Assembly (NCBI RefSeq): GCF_900176335.1
Contig: NZ_FWXW01000009.1
Coordinates: forward strand, 3,437-67,436
Reading direction: 5' to 3'
DNA length: 64,000 nt
Source of the DNA: Papillibacter cinnamivorans DSM 12816
Lineage (GTDB): Bacteria > Bacillota > Clostridia > Oscillospirales > Oscillospiraceae
The notes below the pieces were generated by a model. The model had not been told where the DNA came from. It saw only the letters and a program-made list of their open reading frames with translations, and ran no database searches. Shown here piece by piece: positions 42,613 to 50,772 of this stretch (position 1 is the first letter of the stretch; every line of letters begins with the position of its first letter). Both the position numbers and the translations under genes were made by a program.

Positions 42613-42824
42613 CATTTAACGGATCAGATTGTAATACGGCGCGGATCAATATCTTCGGAACAGGGGGGTGTGGAAATATGACGGTAGCCGGATTGCCGGC
42701 AGGGCAATGAATCTGCAGCGATTATACCAAACATGAACGGGGGTGCATCGGATTATTGGACTGATAAAACCAAAGCTGCAAGCGTATTGGATGTTTCTCG
42801 TGATAAAAATAAGGAGGTGCCACT

Positions 42825-44036
42825 TTGAAGAAACCATTGTCAGGCTACCGCGTAATTGAACTGAGCACTTATGTTGCAGCACCCACCGCAGCCAGACTTT
42901 TGACGGATTGGGGCGCTGAAGTTATCAAGGTTGAGAGTCTTGCGGGCGACGTCTGGAGATTTTATGGGCCGGCCTGCAAATGTCCCGCCACCGAGCAGGA
43001 AAATCCGCTTTTCGATATATACAATGCAAACAAAAAAGGGATCGCCCTGGATATGAAGGACGCAAAGGGAAAGGAAATCCTGTTCCGGCTTCTGGATACT
43101 GCGGATGTATTTCTTACAAACAACCGGCCGCAGGCGCTTCGTAAAATGGGAATCGATTACGAATCCATCAAAGAAAAATACCCCAGGCTGATTTACGCTT
43201 TGCTTACGGGCTATGGTCAGGCCGGACCGGACTGCGACATGCCCGGATTTGACGGCGTTGCGTTTTTTGCCCGTTCCGGACTGCTGGCGGATATGGCCGA
43301 GCCAAGCGGGTACCCGGCAAGCCCTCCGGGCTGCGTCGGTGATTCCAGCACCGGGAACACTTTATTCGGCGGCATTTGCGCGGCGCTGCTCGCCCGCGAA
43401 AAAACGGGCCAGGGTGATTTGGTCGAGATCTCTCTTTTTGGAAATGCGGTTTGGCTTTGCGGCACGATGATGACGGTTACGCAGGATCAATATAACGATC
43501 CTTATCCTAAAAAGCGTACCCAGATGCAGCCGATATATACGTTTTATCAGTGCAGCGACGGAGAATGGATTTCTCTTGCCATTTTGGAATTCGAGCGCTA
43601 TTTTAAACCGATGTGCAGGGTCCTGGATGTGCCCGAGCTGGGCGAGGATCCGAGGTTCTGTGATACCGTGACCGCCCTGAATAACCGTGCGCAGCTGATT
43701 CCTCTGCTGGAGAAAGCTTTCAGCAAGTTTAGCTACGCAGAGGCCAGCGCGCGGCTTCGTTCCGTTGACATCGTCTTTGACCGCCTTCGTCACTATAAGG
43801 AGCTGTGCAAAGACGAACAGGCGATTGCAAATGACTATGTGCGGACGATTTCGTTTGACAGCGGAAATACGGCGGTCCTTCCCATGGCTCCCATCAAATC
43901 GCGCAGCGTCGGCAAGGCGGACTGGAAGCGTGCTCCCTTGCTGGGCGAGCATACGGCTGAAATTCTCAGGGAGCTTGGATATACCGCCGACGAGATTGCG
44001 GCAATGAAAGAAGCAGGGATTATTAAGACGAAATAG
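42825..44036 (+). CDS. Family III CoA transferase (CaiB/BaiF), second copy
   Basis: A 403-residue CaiB/BaiF-family protein. It has GYRVIELSTYVAAPTAARLL at the N-terminus, YALLTGYGQAGPD, and the catalytic aspartate in GCVGDSSTGNT (about residue 170). It differs clearly from 29464-30657, so the two probably use different acids. The TTG start at 42825 has AAGGAGGTG upstream. It heads a run of genes for acyl-CoA oxidation. Confidence 0.9.
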   Translation: MKKPLSGYRVIELSTYVAAPTAARLLTDWGAEVIKVESLAGDVWRFYGPACKCPATEQENPLFDIYNANKKGIALDMKDAKGKEILFRLLDTADVFLTNNRPQALRKMGIDYESIKEKYPRLIYALLTGYGQAGPDCDMPGFDGVAFFARSGLLADMAEPSGYPASPPGCVGDSSTGNTLFGGICAALLAREKTGQGDLVEISLFGNAVWLCGTMMTVTQDQYNDPYPKKRTQMQPIYTFYQCSDGEWISLAILEFERYFKPMCRVLDVPELGEDPRFCDTVTALNNRAQLIPLLEKAFSKFSYAEASARLRSVDIVFDRLRHYKELCKDEQAIANDYVRTISFDSGNTAVLPMAPIKSRSVGKADWKRAPLLGEHTAEILRELGYTADEIAAMKEAGIIKTK

Positions 44037-44158
44037 ACTATCAATTGTGGAAAACAACCGTGATTCAATACACATGTCCTGTTTTCAGGCCATATTTATC
44101 AGTCTGAGCGAAACAGATTGCCTGTATAATTCGTATTGATTATGAAAGGATGACCAAA

Positions 44159-45295
44159 ATGGGATATCTATTGACCGAACAGCAAGAAGAACTGCGAAGC
44201 ATGATAGACGAATTTTATACCAAAGAACTGGACCCGCTGATTCCTGAGTATGAGGAGAAGGGCGAGACCCCCATGCAATTTGTGAAGCAGGGGATTCAAA
44301 TGGGCCTGCACGCCATGGACATTCCCGAGGAATACGGCGGCATGGGACTGGACGATCGGACCACCACGATCCTGGTAGAGGAAATGGCCCGGCATGATGC
44401 CGGCGTCAGCTCAGCTTTTACCATTACCGCCATGGCGATGAAGTGCGTGCTGGAAATGGGCAGCGAGGAACAAAAAAGACGCACGGGAGCCCTGATTACA
44501 GCCGGAAAAATCGGAGCCTTCTGCCTGACCGAGCCCCAGGCGGGTTCCAATGCCGCCGCTTTAAAGACCAGCGCGGTCAGGGACGGTGACCACTATGTCA
44601 TCAACGGTACCAAGACCTTTATTACCAACGGCGGTATCGCGGATTTCTTCATTGTCATGGCCATGACAGACAAAAGCAAGGGCGTCAAGGGCATTTCGGC
44701 TTTTATTGTGGAAAGGGGTCCCGGCGTGTCCTCCGGAAAGCATGAGAATAAGATGGGCATGCGGCTCTCCAACACCACCGAAGTGGTGTTTGAAGATGCG
44801 GTCGTTCCCGCTGAGAATCTGCTGGGCAAGGAAGGTTTTGGCTATATTACGGCCATGAAGGCTCTGGACGGAGGCCGCGCCTCCGTTGCGGCCTCCGCCA
44901 TCGGAATCGCGCAGCGGGCCCTGGAAGAAGCCGTCAAATACGCAAAGCTTCGGATCGCGTTCGGCCAGCCTATCGGCAATTTCCAGGCCGTTCAGTTCAT
45001 GATCGCCGATATGGAGGTTGGTATCGAAGCATCGCGCGGTCTGGTGGAAAAGTTCCTGGAGAAAAAGGAAAGGGGACTTCCCTATGCTAAAGAAGGCGCT
45101 ATGTGCAAACTCTTCGCCACGGATACGGTCATGAAGGTCACGACAGACGCCGTTCAGATTTTTGGCGGATACGGATACAGCAAGGATTATCCGGTGGAGA
45201 AGCTGATGCGCGATGCAAAGGTTTATCAGATATTCGAAGGCACCAACCAAATCCAGCGGATGGTCATTGCAAAGTTTACCGACAGCGAATATTGA
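44159..45295 (+). CDS. Acyl-CoA dehydrogenase
   Basis: A 378-residue flavoprotein of the usual length. It has FCLTEPQAGSNAAALKT (substrate and FAD contacts), the middle beta domain, and the C-terminal catalytic glutamate in FEGTNQIQRMVIAK (about residue 363). It introduces the alpha-beta double bond into an acyl-CoA, or the reverse with an electron-transferring flavoprotein. No etf genes lie in the window, so the electron partner must be encoded elsewhere. The ATG at 44159 has AAAGGA nine bases upstream; an ATG at 44150 overlaps that site. Confidence 0.93.
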   Translation: MGYLLTEQQEELRSMIDEFYTKELDPLIPEYEEKGETPMQFVKQGIQMGLHAMDIPEEYGGMGLDDRTTTILVEEMARHDAGVSSAFTITAMAMKCVLEMGSEEQKRRTGALITAGKIGAFCLTEPQAGSNAAALKTSAVRDGDHYVINGTKTFITNGGIADFFIVMAMTDKSKGVKGISAFIVERGPGVSSGKHENKMGMRLSNTTEVVFEDAVVPAENLLGKEGFGYITAMKALDGGRASVAASAIGIAQRALEEAVKYAKLRIAFGQPIGNFQAVQFMIADMEVGIEASRGLVEKFLEKKERGLPYAKEGAMCKLFATDTVMKVTTDAVQIFGGYGYSKDYPVEKLMRDAKVYQIFEGTNQIQRMVIAKFTDSEY

Positions 45296-45340
45296 TTGCT
45301 GCGTTCCATCTTCGGATGTTTACCTGGGAGGTTGACGAAA

Positions 45341-45805
45341 ATGACAGAATACAAGGCAACCGGAAAGTATTACGAAGATTTCAAAGTCGGCGATGAATTC
45401 TGCACGGTGTCGCGCACCATTACGGAAGCAGACATTGTAAACTTTGCGGGAGTATCGGGAGATTTTATCCAGCTGCACACCAGTGAGGAATACGCAAAGG
45501 GCACTGTACACAAGGGACGTATCGCCCACGGGCTTTTATCGCTGGCAATTTCAACGGGGGAGGTCAGCCAATCCGGCTTGTTTGACGGCACGATCCTTGC
45601 TTATCTGAACACCAGTGTTGATTTCAAGTCCGTCGTCCGGATCGGCGACACCATACGAACCATCATAAAAGTAGTGGAGTTGAGAGAAACCAAAAAACCT
45701 GGAGTTGCAGTGATGAAAACAGCGGGCCAGGTATACAACCAGAACGATATCGTAGTCCTGGAACATACCGATACCGTCATGATTATGTGCAGGCCCACAA
45801 AATAG
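45341..45805 (+). CDS. MaoC-like (R)-specific hydratase
   Basis: A 154-residue single-hotdog protein. It has YYEDFKVGDEF near the N-terminus, then the hydratase-2 motif region DFIQLHTSEEYAKGT with GRIAHGLLSLA, where Asp and His of the catalytic pair lie (about residues 42-47). It probably hydrates a trans-2-enoyl-CoA to the (R)-3-hydroxyacyl-CoA. The ATG at 45341 with GGGAGG upstream gives the family N-terminus. It is followed after ten bases by an enoyl-CoA hydratase gene, so hydrations of both stereochemistries may be encoded. Confidence 0.85.
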   Translation: MTEYKATGKYYEDFKVGDEFCTVSRTITEADIVNFAGVSGDFIQLHTSEEYAKGTVHKGRIAHGLLSLAISTGEVSQSGLFDGTILAYLNTSVDFKSVVRIGDTIRTIIKVVELRETKKPGVAVMKTAGQVYNQNDIVVLEHTDTVMIMCRPTK

Positions 45806-45815
45806 GGAGGCTGCT

Positions 45816-46613
45816 ATGTTAAAGAAACCGGAATTTACGCACTTTACATTGGAAGAACAAGAGGGAATCGCGATATTTACGATTTCCAGGCCCGAAGCTC
45901 TCAATGCTCTGAACCAGGCCGCCTGGACCGATCTTCTGAATTTTGCGGAATACCTGGAAAAGGCGGAGCATCTGCAGGTGGGTATCATTACCGGTGCCGG
46001 TGACAAATCGTTTATTGCCGGAGCGGATATCAACACCCTGACCGGCATGGTTCCCATGGATGCGGTCAATCCGCCCTGCACCGACCTCGGCCAGGCACTG
46101 ATCCTGTTGGAAAGCTGCTCCAAGCCCGTGATTGCGGCCATCAACGGCTATGCGCTGGGAGGCGGTTTGGAGGTGGCGCTTGCGTGCGATTTCCGTATCG
46201 TATCCGAAAATGCCGCCCTGGGGCTGCCGGAAGTCGGTTTAGGTCTGATCCCGGGCGCTGGCGGGACACAGCGTCTGTCCAGATTGGCAGGCATTGGAAT
46301 CGCCAAGGACATGATACTGGCGGGCAGAACCCTGTCGGCCCAGGAGGCGGTTACGCACAATCTGGCAATGAAGGTGGTCCCCCGGGAAGATTTACTGGCA
46401 GAGGCAGTGAAGCTTGCAAAATCTCTTGCCAAGAAAGGTCCTTTGGCTCTGCGGTTGGGTAAGCAGGCAATTAACCGCTCTTTGGATGTGGACCTGAAGA
46501 CGGCGCTTTATATTGAGAACCTGACCTTCGGCATGCTCCTGAGTACGGATGACAAGCGGGAGGGGACCCGCGCCTTCATCGAAAAAAGAAAACCTGCCTT
46601 CAAGGGAAAATAA
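45816..46613 (+). CDS. Enoyl-CoA hydratase (crotonase family), second copy
   Basis: A 265-residue crotonase with IAGADINTL, NGYALGGGLEVALACD and GLPEVGLGLIPGAGGTQRLSRLAG, so both catalytic glutamate positions are kept. It is paralogous to 30737-31519. It completes a CoA transferase, dehydrogenase, hydratase set on one strand. The ATG has GGGAGG nine bases upstream. Confidence 0.92.
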   Translation: MLKKPEFTHFTLEEQEGIAIFTISRPEALNALNQAAWTDLLNFAEYLEKAEHLQVGIITGAGDKSFIAGADINTLTGMVPMDAVNPPCTDLGQALILLESCSKPVIAAINGYALGGGLEVALACDFRIVSENAALGLPEVGLGLIPGAGGTQRLSRLAGIGIAKDMILAGRTLSAQEAVTHNLAMKVVPREDLLAEAVKLAKSLAKKGPLALRLGKQAINRSLDVDLKTALYIENLTFGMLLSTDDKREGTRAFIEKRKPAFKGK

Positions 46614-46822
46614 CCCCGCCTGTTTAAAAAGCCCCGCGCACGGTGCAAATGAAAGTCGCATCGTTTTTCCCGGCGGCCAGTCACATGGTTTTGATCTTTC
46701 CATCAACGGCTTATGTCAATTTTGGATCGAATCGGTACTAAAAAGCGCCTGCGGCTGCCGCGCAGGGTAAGGCACTTGCTTTCCGTGCGCAGCCGGATCT
46801 CATTCCATGCGCCTTTTCATTT

Positions 46823-46860
46823 TCAGTGCCGGCTGTTGCATGAAAAACAGCCGGCACTGA
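46823..46860 (+). terminator. Hairpin after the second acyl-CoA gene run
   Basis: A 15-bp perfect stem (TCAGTGCCGGCTGTT) with an eight-base loop, 210 bases past the hydratase stop. The region 46614-47105 holds no gene; its other signal is the TetR promoter at 46994-47022. Confidence 0.55.
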
Positions 46861-46993
46861 GAGTGTCAAAAACTTTCGCTGTGGGAGAAAAAACGGGACG
46901 GGCTTCTTGCTCGTTTTAAGGATTTAAACCTCTGCGATACCATTGCCGCCGCAGCAGAATGTCGGAGCGGCGGGATGGGTCGTTCACCCTTGT

Positions 46994-47022
46994 TTGACAG
47001 TGCCCTTTGAACTCGGTATAAT
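46994..47022 (+). promoter_or_regulatory. Consensus promoter of the TetR gene
   Basis: TTGACA (46994-46999), a 17-base spacer and TATAAT (47017-47022), a perfect consensus match 84 bases before the start codon. Confidence 0.85.
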
Positions 47023-47105
47023 GAATTGGCATATTTTGAAAAAGCGTATTGCGTGTGGGTATATCGCATTTCAGTTCGTTTATTTTATAATAGTGAGGGT
47101 AAAAA

Positions 47106-47741
47106 ATGAACCGTAAAACCAAGGAAAAAACCAGGCAGGAACAGGCGGAGGAAACCAAAGAGCGAATCCGACGGGTGGCCTTGGAACTGTTTTCGACAAA
47201 AGACTACGGTACCGTTACGGTCAGTATGATCTGCCGCGCCGCGCACGTTTCAAACGGTCTGCTGTATAACTACTTCCCATCCAAAGAATCCATACTCCTG
47301 GATGAATTTTACAAGGCCGATCAAAGATACCTGGAAATTGAACGGAGTTTTTATGAGGGCCAGCCGGCAAAGGAAAGAATGCTCCTGCTTATGCAGGCAA
47401 TCTGGGGAAGTGTGTGCCATTCCGGAATCCTCAGCCAGCGCGCCATTCGGGTTGCGTATATCAATATCCTGAAGAACGGCGTTTCTGAGGCTTTGAGTCT
47501 TGACCGCCCGGTCTGGGCGATAACGAGAAATATCATTCATTATGCAAAAGAACGGGGAGAACTGCGGGCGGGGTATTCCAGTTTTGATGCCTCGCTGCTT
47601 TTTACGATTTTAAGTATAGGCTTTGTTTCCACGAGTCTTTGGGATATCGTGCAGAAAGACGTAGATGGATATGAAAAGGAGTTTTTCCATGTGATCGATC
47701 TTGCGCTGGACGGAGTTTTTCAAAACCCGGACGGCTTATGA
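47106..47741 (+). CDS. TetR/AcrR-family regulator
   Basis: A 211-residue protein. The helix-turn-helix covers residues about 17-62 (RIRRVALELFSTKDYGTVTV, then HVSNGLLYNYFPSKESILLDEFY), followed by a helical ligand domain. It lies between the acyl-CoA genes and the ADP-forming CoA ligase, and TetR proteins in such places (FadR-like) commonly sense acyl-CoA; control of the flanking genes is inferred. The ATG has GAGGG upstream. Confidence 0.9.
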   Translation: MNRKTKEKTRQEQAEETKERIRRVALELFSTKDYGTVTVSMICRAAHVSNGLLYNYFPSKESILLDEFYKADQRYLEIERSFYEGQPAKERMLLLMQAIWGSVCHSGILSQRAIRVAYINILKNGVSEALSLDRPVWAITRNIIHYAKERGELRAGYSSFDASLLFTILSIGFVSTSLWDIVQKDVDGYEKEFFHVIDLALDGVFQNPDGL

Positions 47742-47829
47742 ATACTTGCTCCATTGCTCCGGGGGATTTCATGCTTCTATTTTGCCAAAGGGAATGCCGC
47801 ACGTTTAAATTGAACCTTCGCCGCCAGTC

Positions 47830-47867
47830 AAAACACTTCGGAATCGTGAGATTCCGCGGTGTTTTTC
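47830..47867 (+). terminator. Terminator of the TetR gene
   Basis: Arms AACAC and CGGAATC pair with GATTCCG and GTGTT around a GTGA loop, followed by TTTTTC. The remaining stretch to 48113 is AT-rich leader for the CoA ligase gene, with no second gene. Confidence 0.8.
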
Positions 47868-48113
47868 TGTTTTTTGGTATCTTTTAATGCGGGAGAGCAA
47901 AAATCCCGTATGCGGATGAATGGATGTTTGAGAATATTGGAGCAGATTCAGCCCACAGCCGGATTGTATGGCCTGGTGCAATGGAATATAACTGCAATAC
48001 TGAACATATTCATTATTTAACTTGTGGCTCAATGGAATATATAATATAATAATAGTATCTTACTTTTCCCTTAATCAACTGCCCAATAAAAATCGTTTTA
48101 AGGAGGTATCGAT

Positions 48114-50213
48114 ATGGATTTGAAAAAGGTGTTCAAGCCGAAAAGCGTGGCAGTTGTCGGAGCAAACGACAGGGAAGGCAGCTTCGGGTATTTTGCCGCG
48201 AAATACGCGCTGGCAGGAGAAGGCGCGGACAGGGTGTATTTCGTACATCCCGAAAGAAAGGAACTGATGGGCAAACCCTGCTATCCTTCTTTAAGCGCCC
48301 TGCCCGAGGTGGTGGACTGCGCCGTTCTCTGCACGCCCGGCGGCACGGTACCTTCCCTCATCGACGAGGCCGGAAAACTGGGCGTCAAAGGCTCTGTGGT
48401 TTTTGCCAGCGGTTTTTCCGAGGAAAAAGAAGCGGAAGGCAAACGGCTGGAAAAAGAACTGGTCTCCCTGGCCCGGAAATACGATATGGCGGTGATCGGT
48501 CCCAACTGCGTTGGAATCATGAACAACATAGACAAGAAAATGCTCTGGGGCGTGGAGACGACCTACGAATTCAGCGGCAATACCGGCGTGGGGGTCGTGG
48601 CCCAGAGCGGCTTTATCACCAAATATTTGTCGGAAGCGGGCTTCGGCATGTCCTACATGACCTCCTCCGGCAACGGAAATGTTGTCACCATCGAGGACGT
48701 GATGGATTTCTACGCGGAAGACGGGGACGTCAGGGTCATCTCCGTGTACCTGGAAGGAATCAAAAAGCCCGCGGTTTTCGCCTCGGCTTTGAAAAAGGCG
48801 GCGCAGAAAAAGAAACCCGTCATCATCCTGAAAAGCGGCAGAAGCAAAAAGGGCTCCGCGGCCACGGTGTCCCATACCGGAAACCTTTCGGGAAGCGGGC
48901 AGGTGTACGACGCCGTGTTTGAAAAGTTCGGCGTGGTGGTTGCCGACGACTTTGTGGACCTCATCGCCCTGACGAAGATGTTCACCCATCTCGGCGGCAG
49001 GCTCCCGCGCAAGGCCACCCTGGCAAGCCTGAATCTGTCGGGAGGCGAGACGGCGGTGTGCGCGGACCTGTCGGAAAAGTACGGCTTGGTTCATCCCGAA
49101 TTTGACGAAGGCATTAAGATACTTCTTACACAGCTCCTTCCTCATTTCGCCACCCCCAATAACCCTCTGGACGCCACCACCGGGATCATGTACGACGCGG
49201 AAAGCAATAAAAAAATCTATAAAGCCCTGCTGCAAAGCGAGGATATCGGCATCGTGACCACAGGTGTCAGCATAGAGGCGGAAAAGGCCCGCACCTCCGA
49301 CACGCAGATCGACGGCATATGCGCAGCCGTGGACGAGGTAACGCTCACAAAGCCGCTGATTGTCCTCCCGTCTTTTGAAGGCGGCAGGAACCCCGAATAC
49401 ATAAAAAGGCTGGGGGAAAGGGGCATTTTCGTGCTTACGGGGGGAGAAAAGGGATACAGTCAGATCGCTTCCCTCATAAAATTCTCCCAGTACGACTGCG
49501 CAAAGAAAACGCTGGAGCTGGCCCTTTCGGACACGGACGTAAAAGCGACGGAGACGTACGCGCTGAGCGAATTTGACAGCAAGGAAGAGATAAAAAGATT
49601 CGGCGTCAGCATACCCGCCCAGGCGGTTGTGTCCTCCGTGGGCGAACTGGAAGCCGCCCTGGAAAGAGATTTCGGATACCCAGTGGTGCTGAAGGTAAAT
49701 TCCGCCGACATCCTGCATAAAACGGAGGCGGGCGGTGTAAAACTGAATGTCCAAAGCAAAGAGGAGGCCGTCGCGGCCTATGAAGAGATTCTGAAAAGCT
49801 GCCGGGCCTATGATCCCAAAGCGAAAATCGACGGGATTCTGCTTCAGGAGATGGCGCCGAAAGGGCTGGAGATCATTGTCGGGGTCAACAACGACCGGCT
49901 CTTCGGCCCCATGCTGCTGGTGGGACTCGGTGGTATCTTCGTGGAAGTGTTCCGGGACGTCGCCCTGTATCCGGCGCCGATCAACCGGCAAGAAGCTCTG
50001 GAAATGCTGACCAGGCTGAAGGCATATAAGCTGCTTGCGGGGTATCGGGGAAGCGCCCCCCTGGATATCGGCGCCCTTGCCGATCTGCTGGTCGCCGTCG
50101 GCGATTATGCCGTGGCAAACCGGGATACGCTCAAGGAACTGGACTTGAACCCGGTGTTTGTCTATGAAAAAGGCGTAAAAGCGGTAGATACGGTGATCGT
50201 AAAGTATAAATAA
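48114..50213 (+). CDS. ADP-forming acetate/acyl-CoA synthetase (fused alpha-beta)
   Basis: A 699-residue protein with the fused plan of bacterial and archaeal ACD enzymes. CoA-binding Rossmann domain (PKSVAVVGANDREGSFG) at residues 1-130; succinyl-CoA-ligase-like middle with the phosphohistidine-type motif VSHTGNLSGSG (about 255); C-terminal ATP-grasp domain from about 470 (DFGYPVVLKVNSADILHKTEAGGVKL). The enzyme turns an acyl-CoA, ADP and phosphate into acid, CoA and ATP, a standard energy-yielding end step of anaerobic acid fermentation. The ATG has AAGGAGG seven bases upstream. Confidence 0.93.
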   Translation: MDLKKVFKPKSVAVVGANDREGSFGYFAAKYALAGEGADRVYFVHPERKELMGKPCYPSLSALPEVVDCAVLCTPGGTVPSLIDEAGKLGVKGSVVFASGFSEEKEAEGKRLEKELVSLARKYDMAVIGPNCVGIMNNIDKKMLWGVETTYEFSGNTGVGVVAQSGFITKYLSEAGFGMSYMTSSGNGNVVTIEDVMDFYAEDGDVRVISVYLEGIKKPAVFASALKKAAQKKKPVIILKSGRSKKGSAATVSHTGNLSGSGQVYDAVFEKFGVVVADDFVDLIALTKMFTHLGGRLPRKATLASLNLSGGETAVCADLSEKYGLVHPEFDEGIKILLTQLLPHFATPNNPLDATTGIMYDAESNKKIYKALLQSEDIGIVTTGVSIEAEKARTSDTQIDGICAAVDEVTLTKPLIVLPSFEGGRNPEYIKRLGERGIFVLTGGEKGYSQIASLIKFSQYDCAKKTLELALSDTDVKATETYALSEFDSKEEIKRFGVSIPAQAVVSSVGELEAALERDFGYPVVLKVNSADILHKTEAGGVKLNVQSKEEAVAAYEEILKSCRAYDPKAKIDGILLQEMAPKGLEIIVGVNNDRLFGPMLLVGLGGIFVEVFRDVALYPAPINRQEALEMLTRLKAYKLLAGYRGSAPLDIGALADLLVAVGDYAVANRDTLKELDLNPVFVYEKGVKAVDTVIVKYK

Positions 50214-50280
50214 TATTCCGCCGAACAAAAGCTTTGGGATAAGACGCCGCCCTCGCGGGAAACCATATTGACCGGAAACC

Positions 50281-50325
50281 GGCAGGAGCGGCCCCGATTC
50301 TTGTCCAATCGGAGCTGCTCCTGCC
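50281..50325 (+). other. Imperfect hairpin after the CoA ligase gene
   Basis: GGCAGGAGC and CCGATT pair with AATCGG and GCTCCTGCC around a seven-base loop. It has no T-run, and a better terminator follows at 50370. Confidence 0.6.
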
Positions 50326-50369
50326 GCTCGAATGTAAATTGGTTTCTGCCTCATCGATTGGAAGAAGGA

Positions 50370-50403
50370 GGCCCTGATTTCACATAAAATCAGGGCCTTT
50401 TCT
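50370..50403 (+). terminator. Terminator of the CoA ligase gene
   Basis: An 11-bp stem, GGCCCTGATTT, with loop CACATA and a TTTTCTT tail. Confidence 0.85.
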
Positions 50404-50471
50404 TACCGATGCAGCCGATTTATGGAATTATAATAGATTTCAATAAAAATGTTAATACAACAGGTGAAACA

Positions 50472-50512
50472 GTATGGTTGTCCCCCCGCCGGAGGCGGGG
50501 GGACAACCATAC
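50472..50512. repeat. Perfect 19-bp palindromic hairpin
   Basis: GTATGGTTGTCCCCCCGCC, loop GGA, and its exact complement. It is far longer than a terminator needs, lacks an adjacent T-run on the plus strand, and follows the real terminator at 50370. The surrounding 50404-50583 is AT-rich and has no gene. Confidence 0.7.
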
Positions 50513-50583
50513 GTCTTGTTTAGTCTTTTTATCGGATAATGGAATTATAATATATTATATTCTATTATTATATGAATAATATA

Positions 50584-50612
50584 TTGACTTTTGTAATACG
50601 AAGTATTATAGT
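50584..50612 (+). promoter_or_regulatory. Promoter of the radical SAM gene
   Basis: TTGACT (50584-50589), a 17-base spacer and TATAGT (50607-50612), within a very AT-rich tract; the start codon is 160 bases further. Confidence 0.7.
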
Positions 50613-50772
50613 TTTCATTACCACATTATATGATATTGTTAACTACTATGTGGAGTCGCAATTACCAGTGAAACGGCGGACGGAGCTCCTTTTCTGCCGG
50701 ATGATCTCCGCCGGATTCCATACACCCGATGGAAAGTAAAAAAGCAATATAAATGGAAAGAGGAAGATATAT

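Noticed and set aside
47742-48113. Promoter for the CoA ligase gene at about 48018-48050
   Set aside because: TTGTGG followed by TATAAT has a spacing of only 14 bases, and other AT-rich hexamers are equally possible, so no single site can be supported.
48291-50354. Minus-strand frame of 687 codons opposite the ADP-forming CoA ligase
   Set aside because: Same reason: complete overlap with a well-recognised gene and no motifs of its own.
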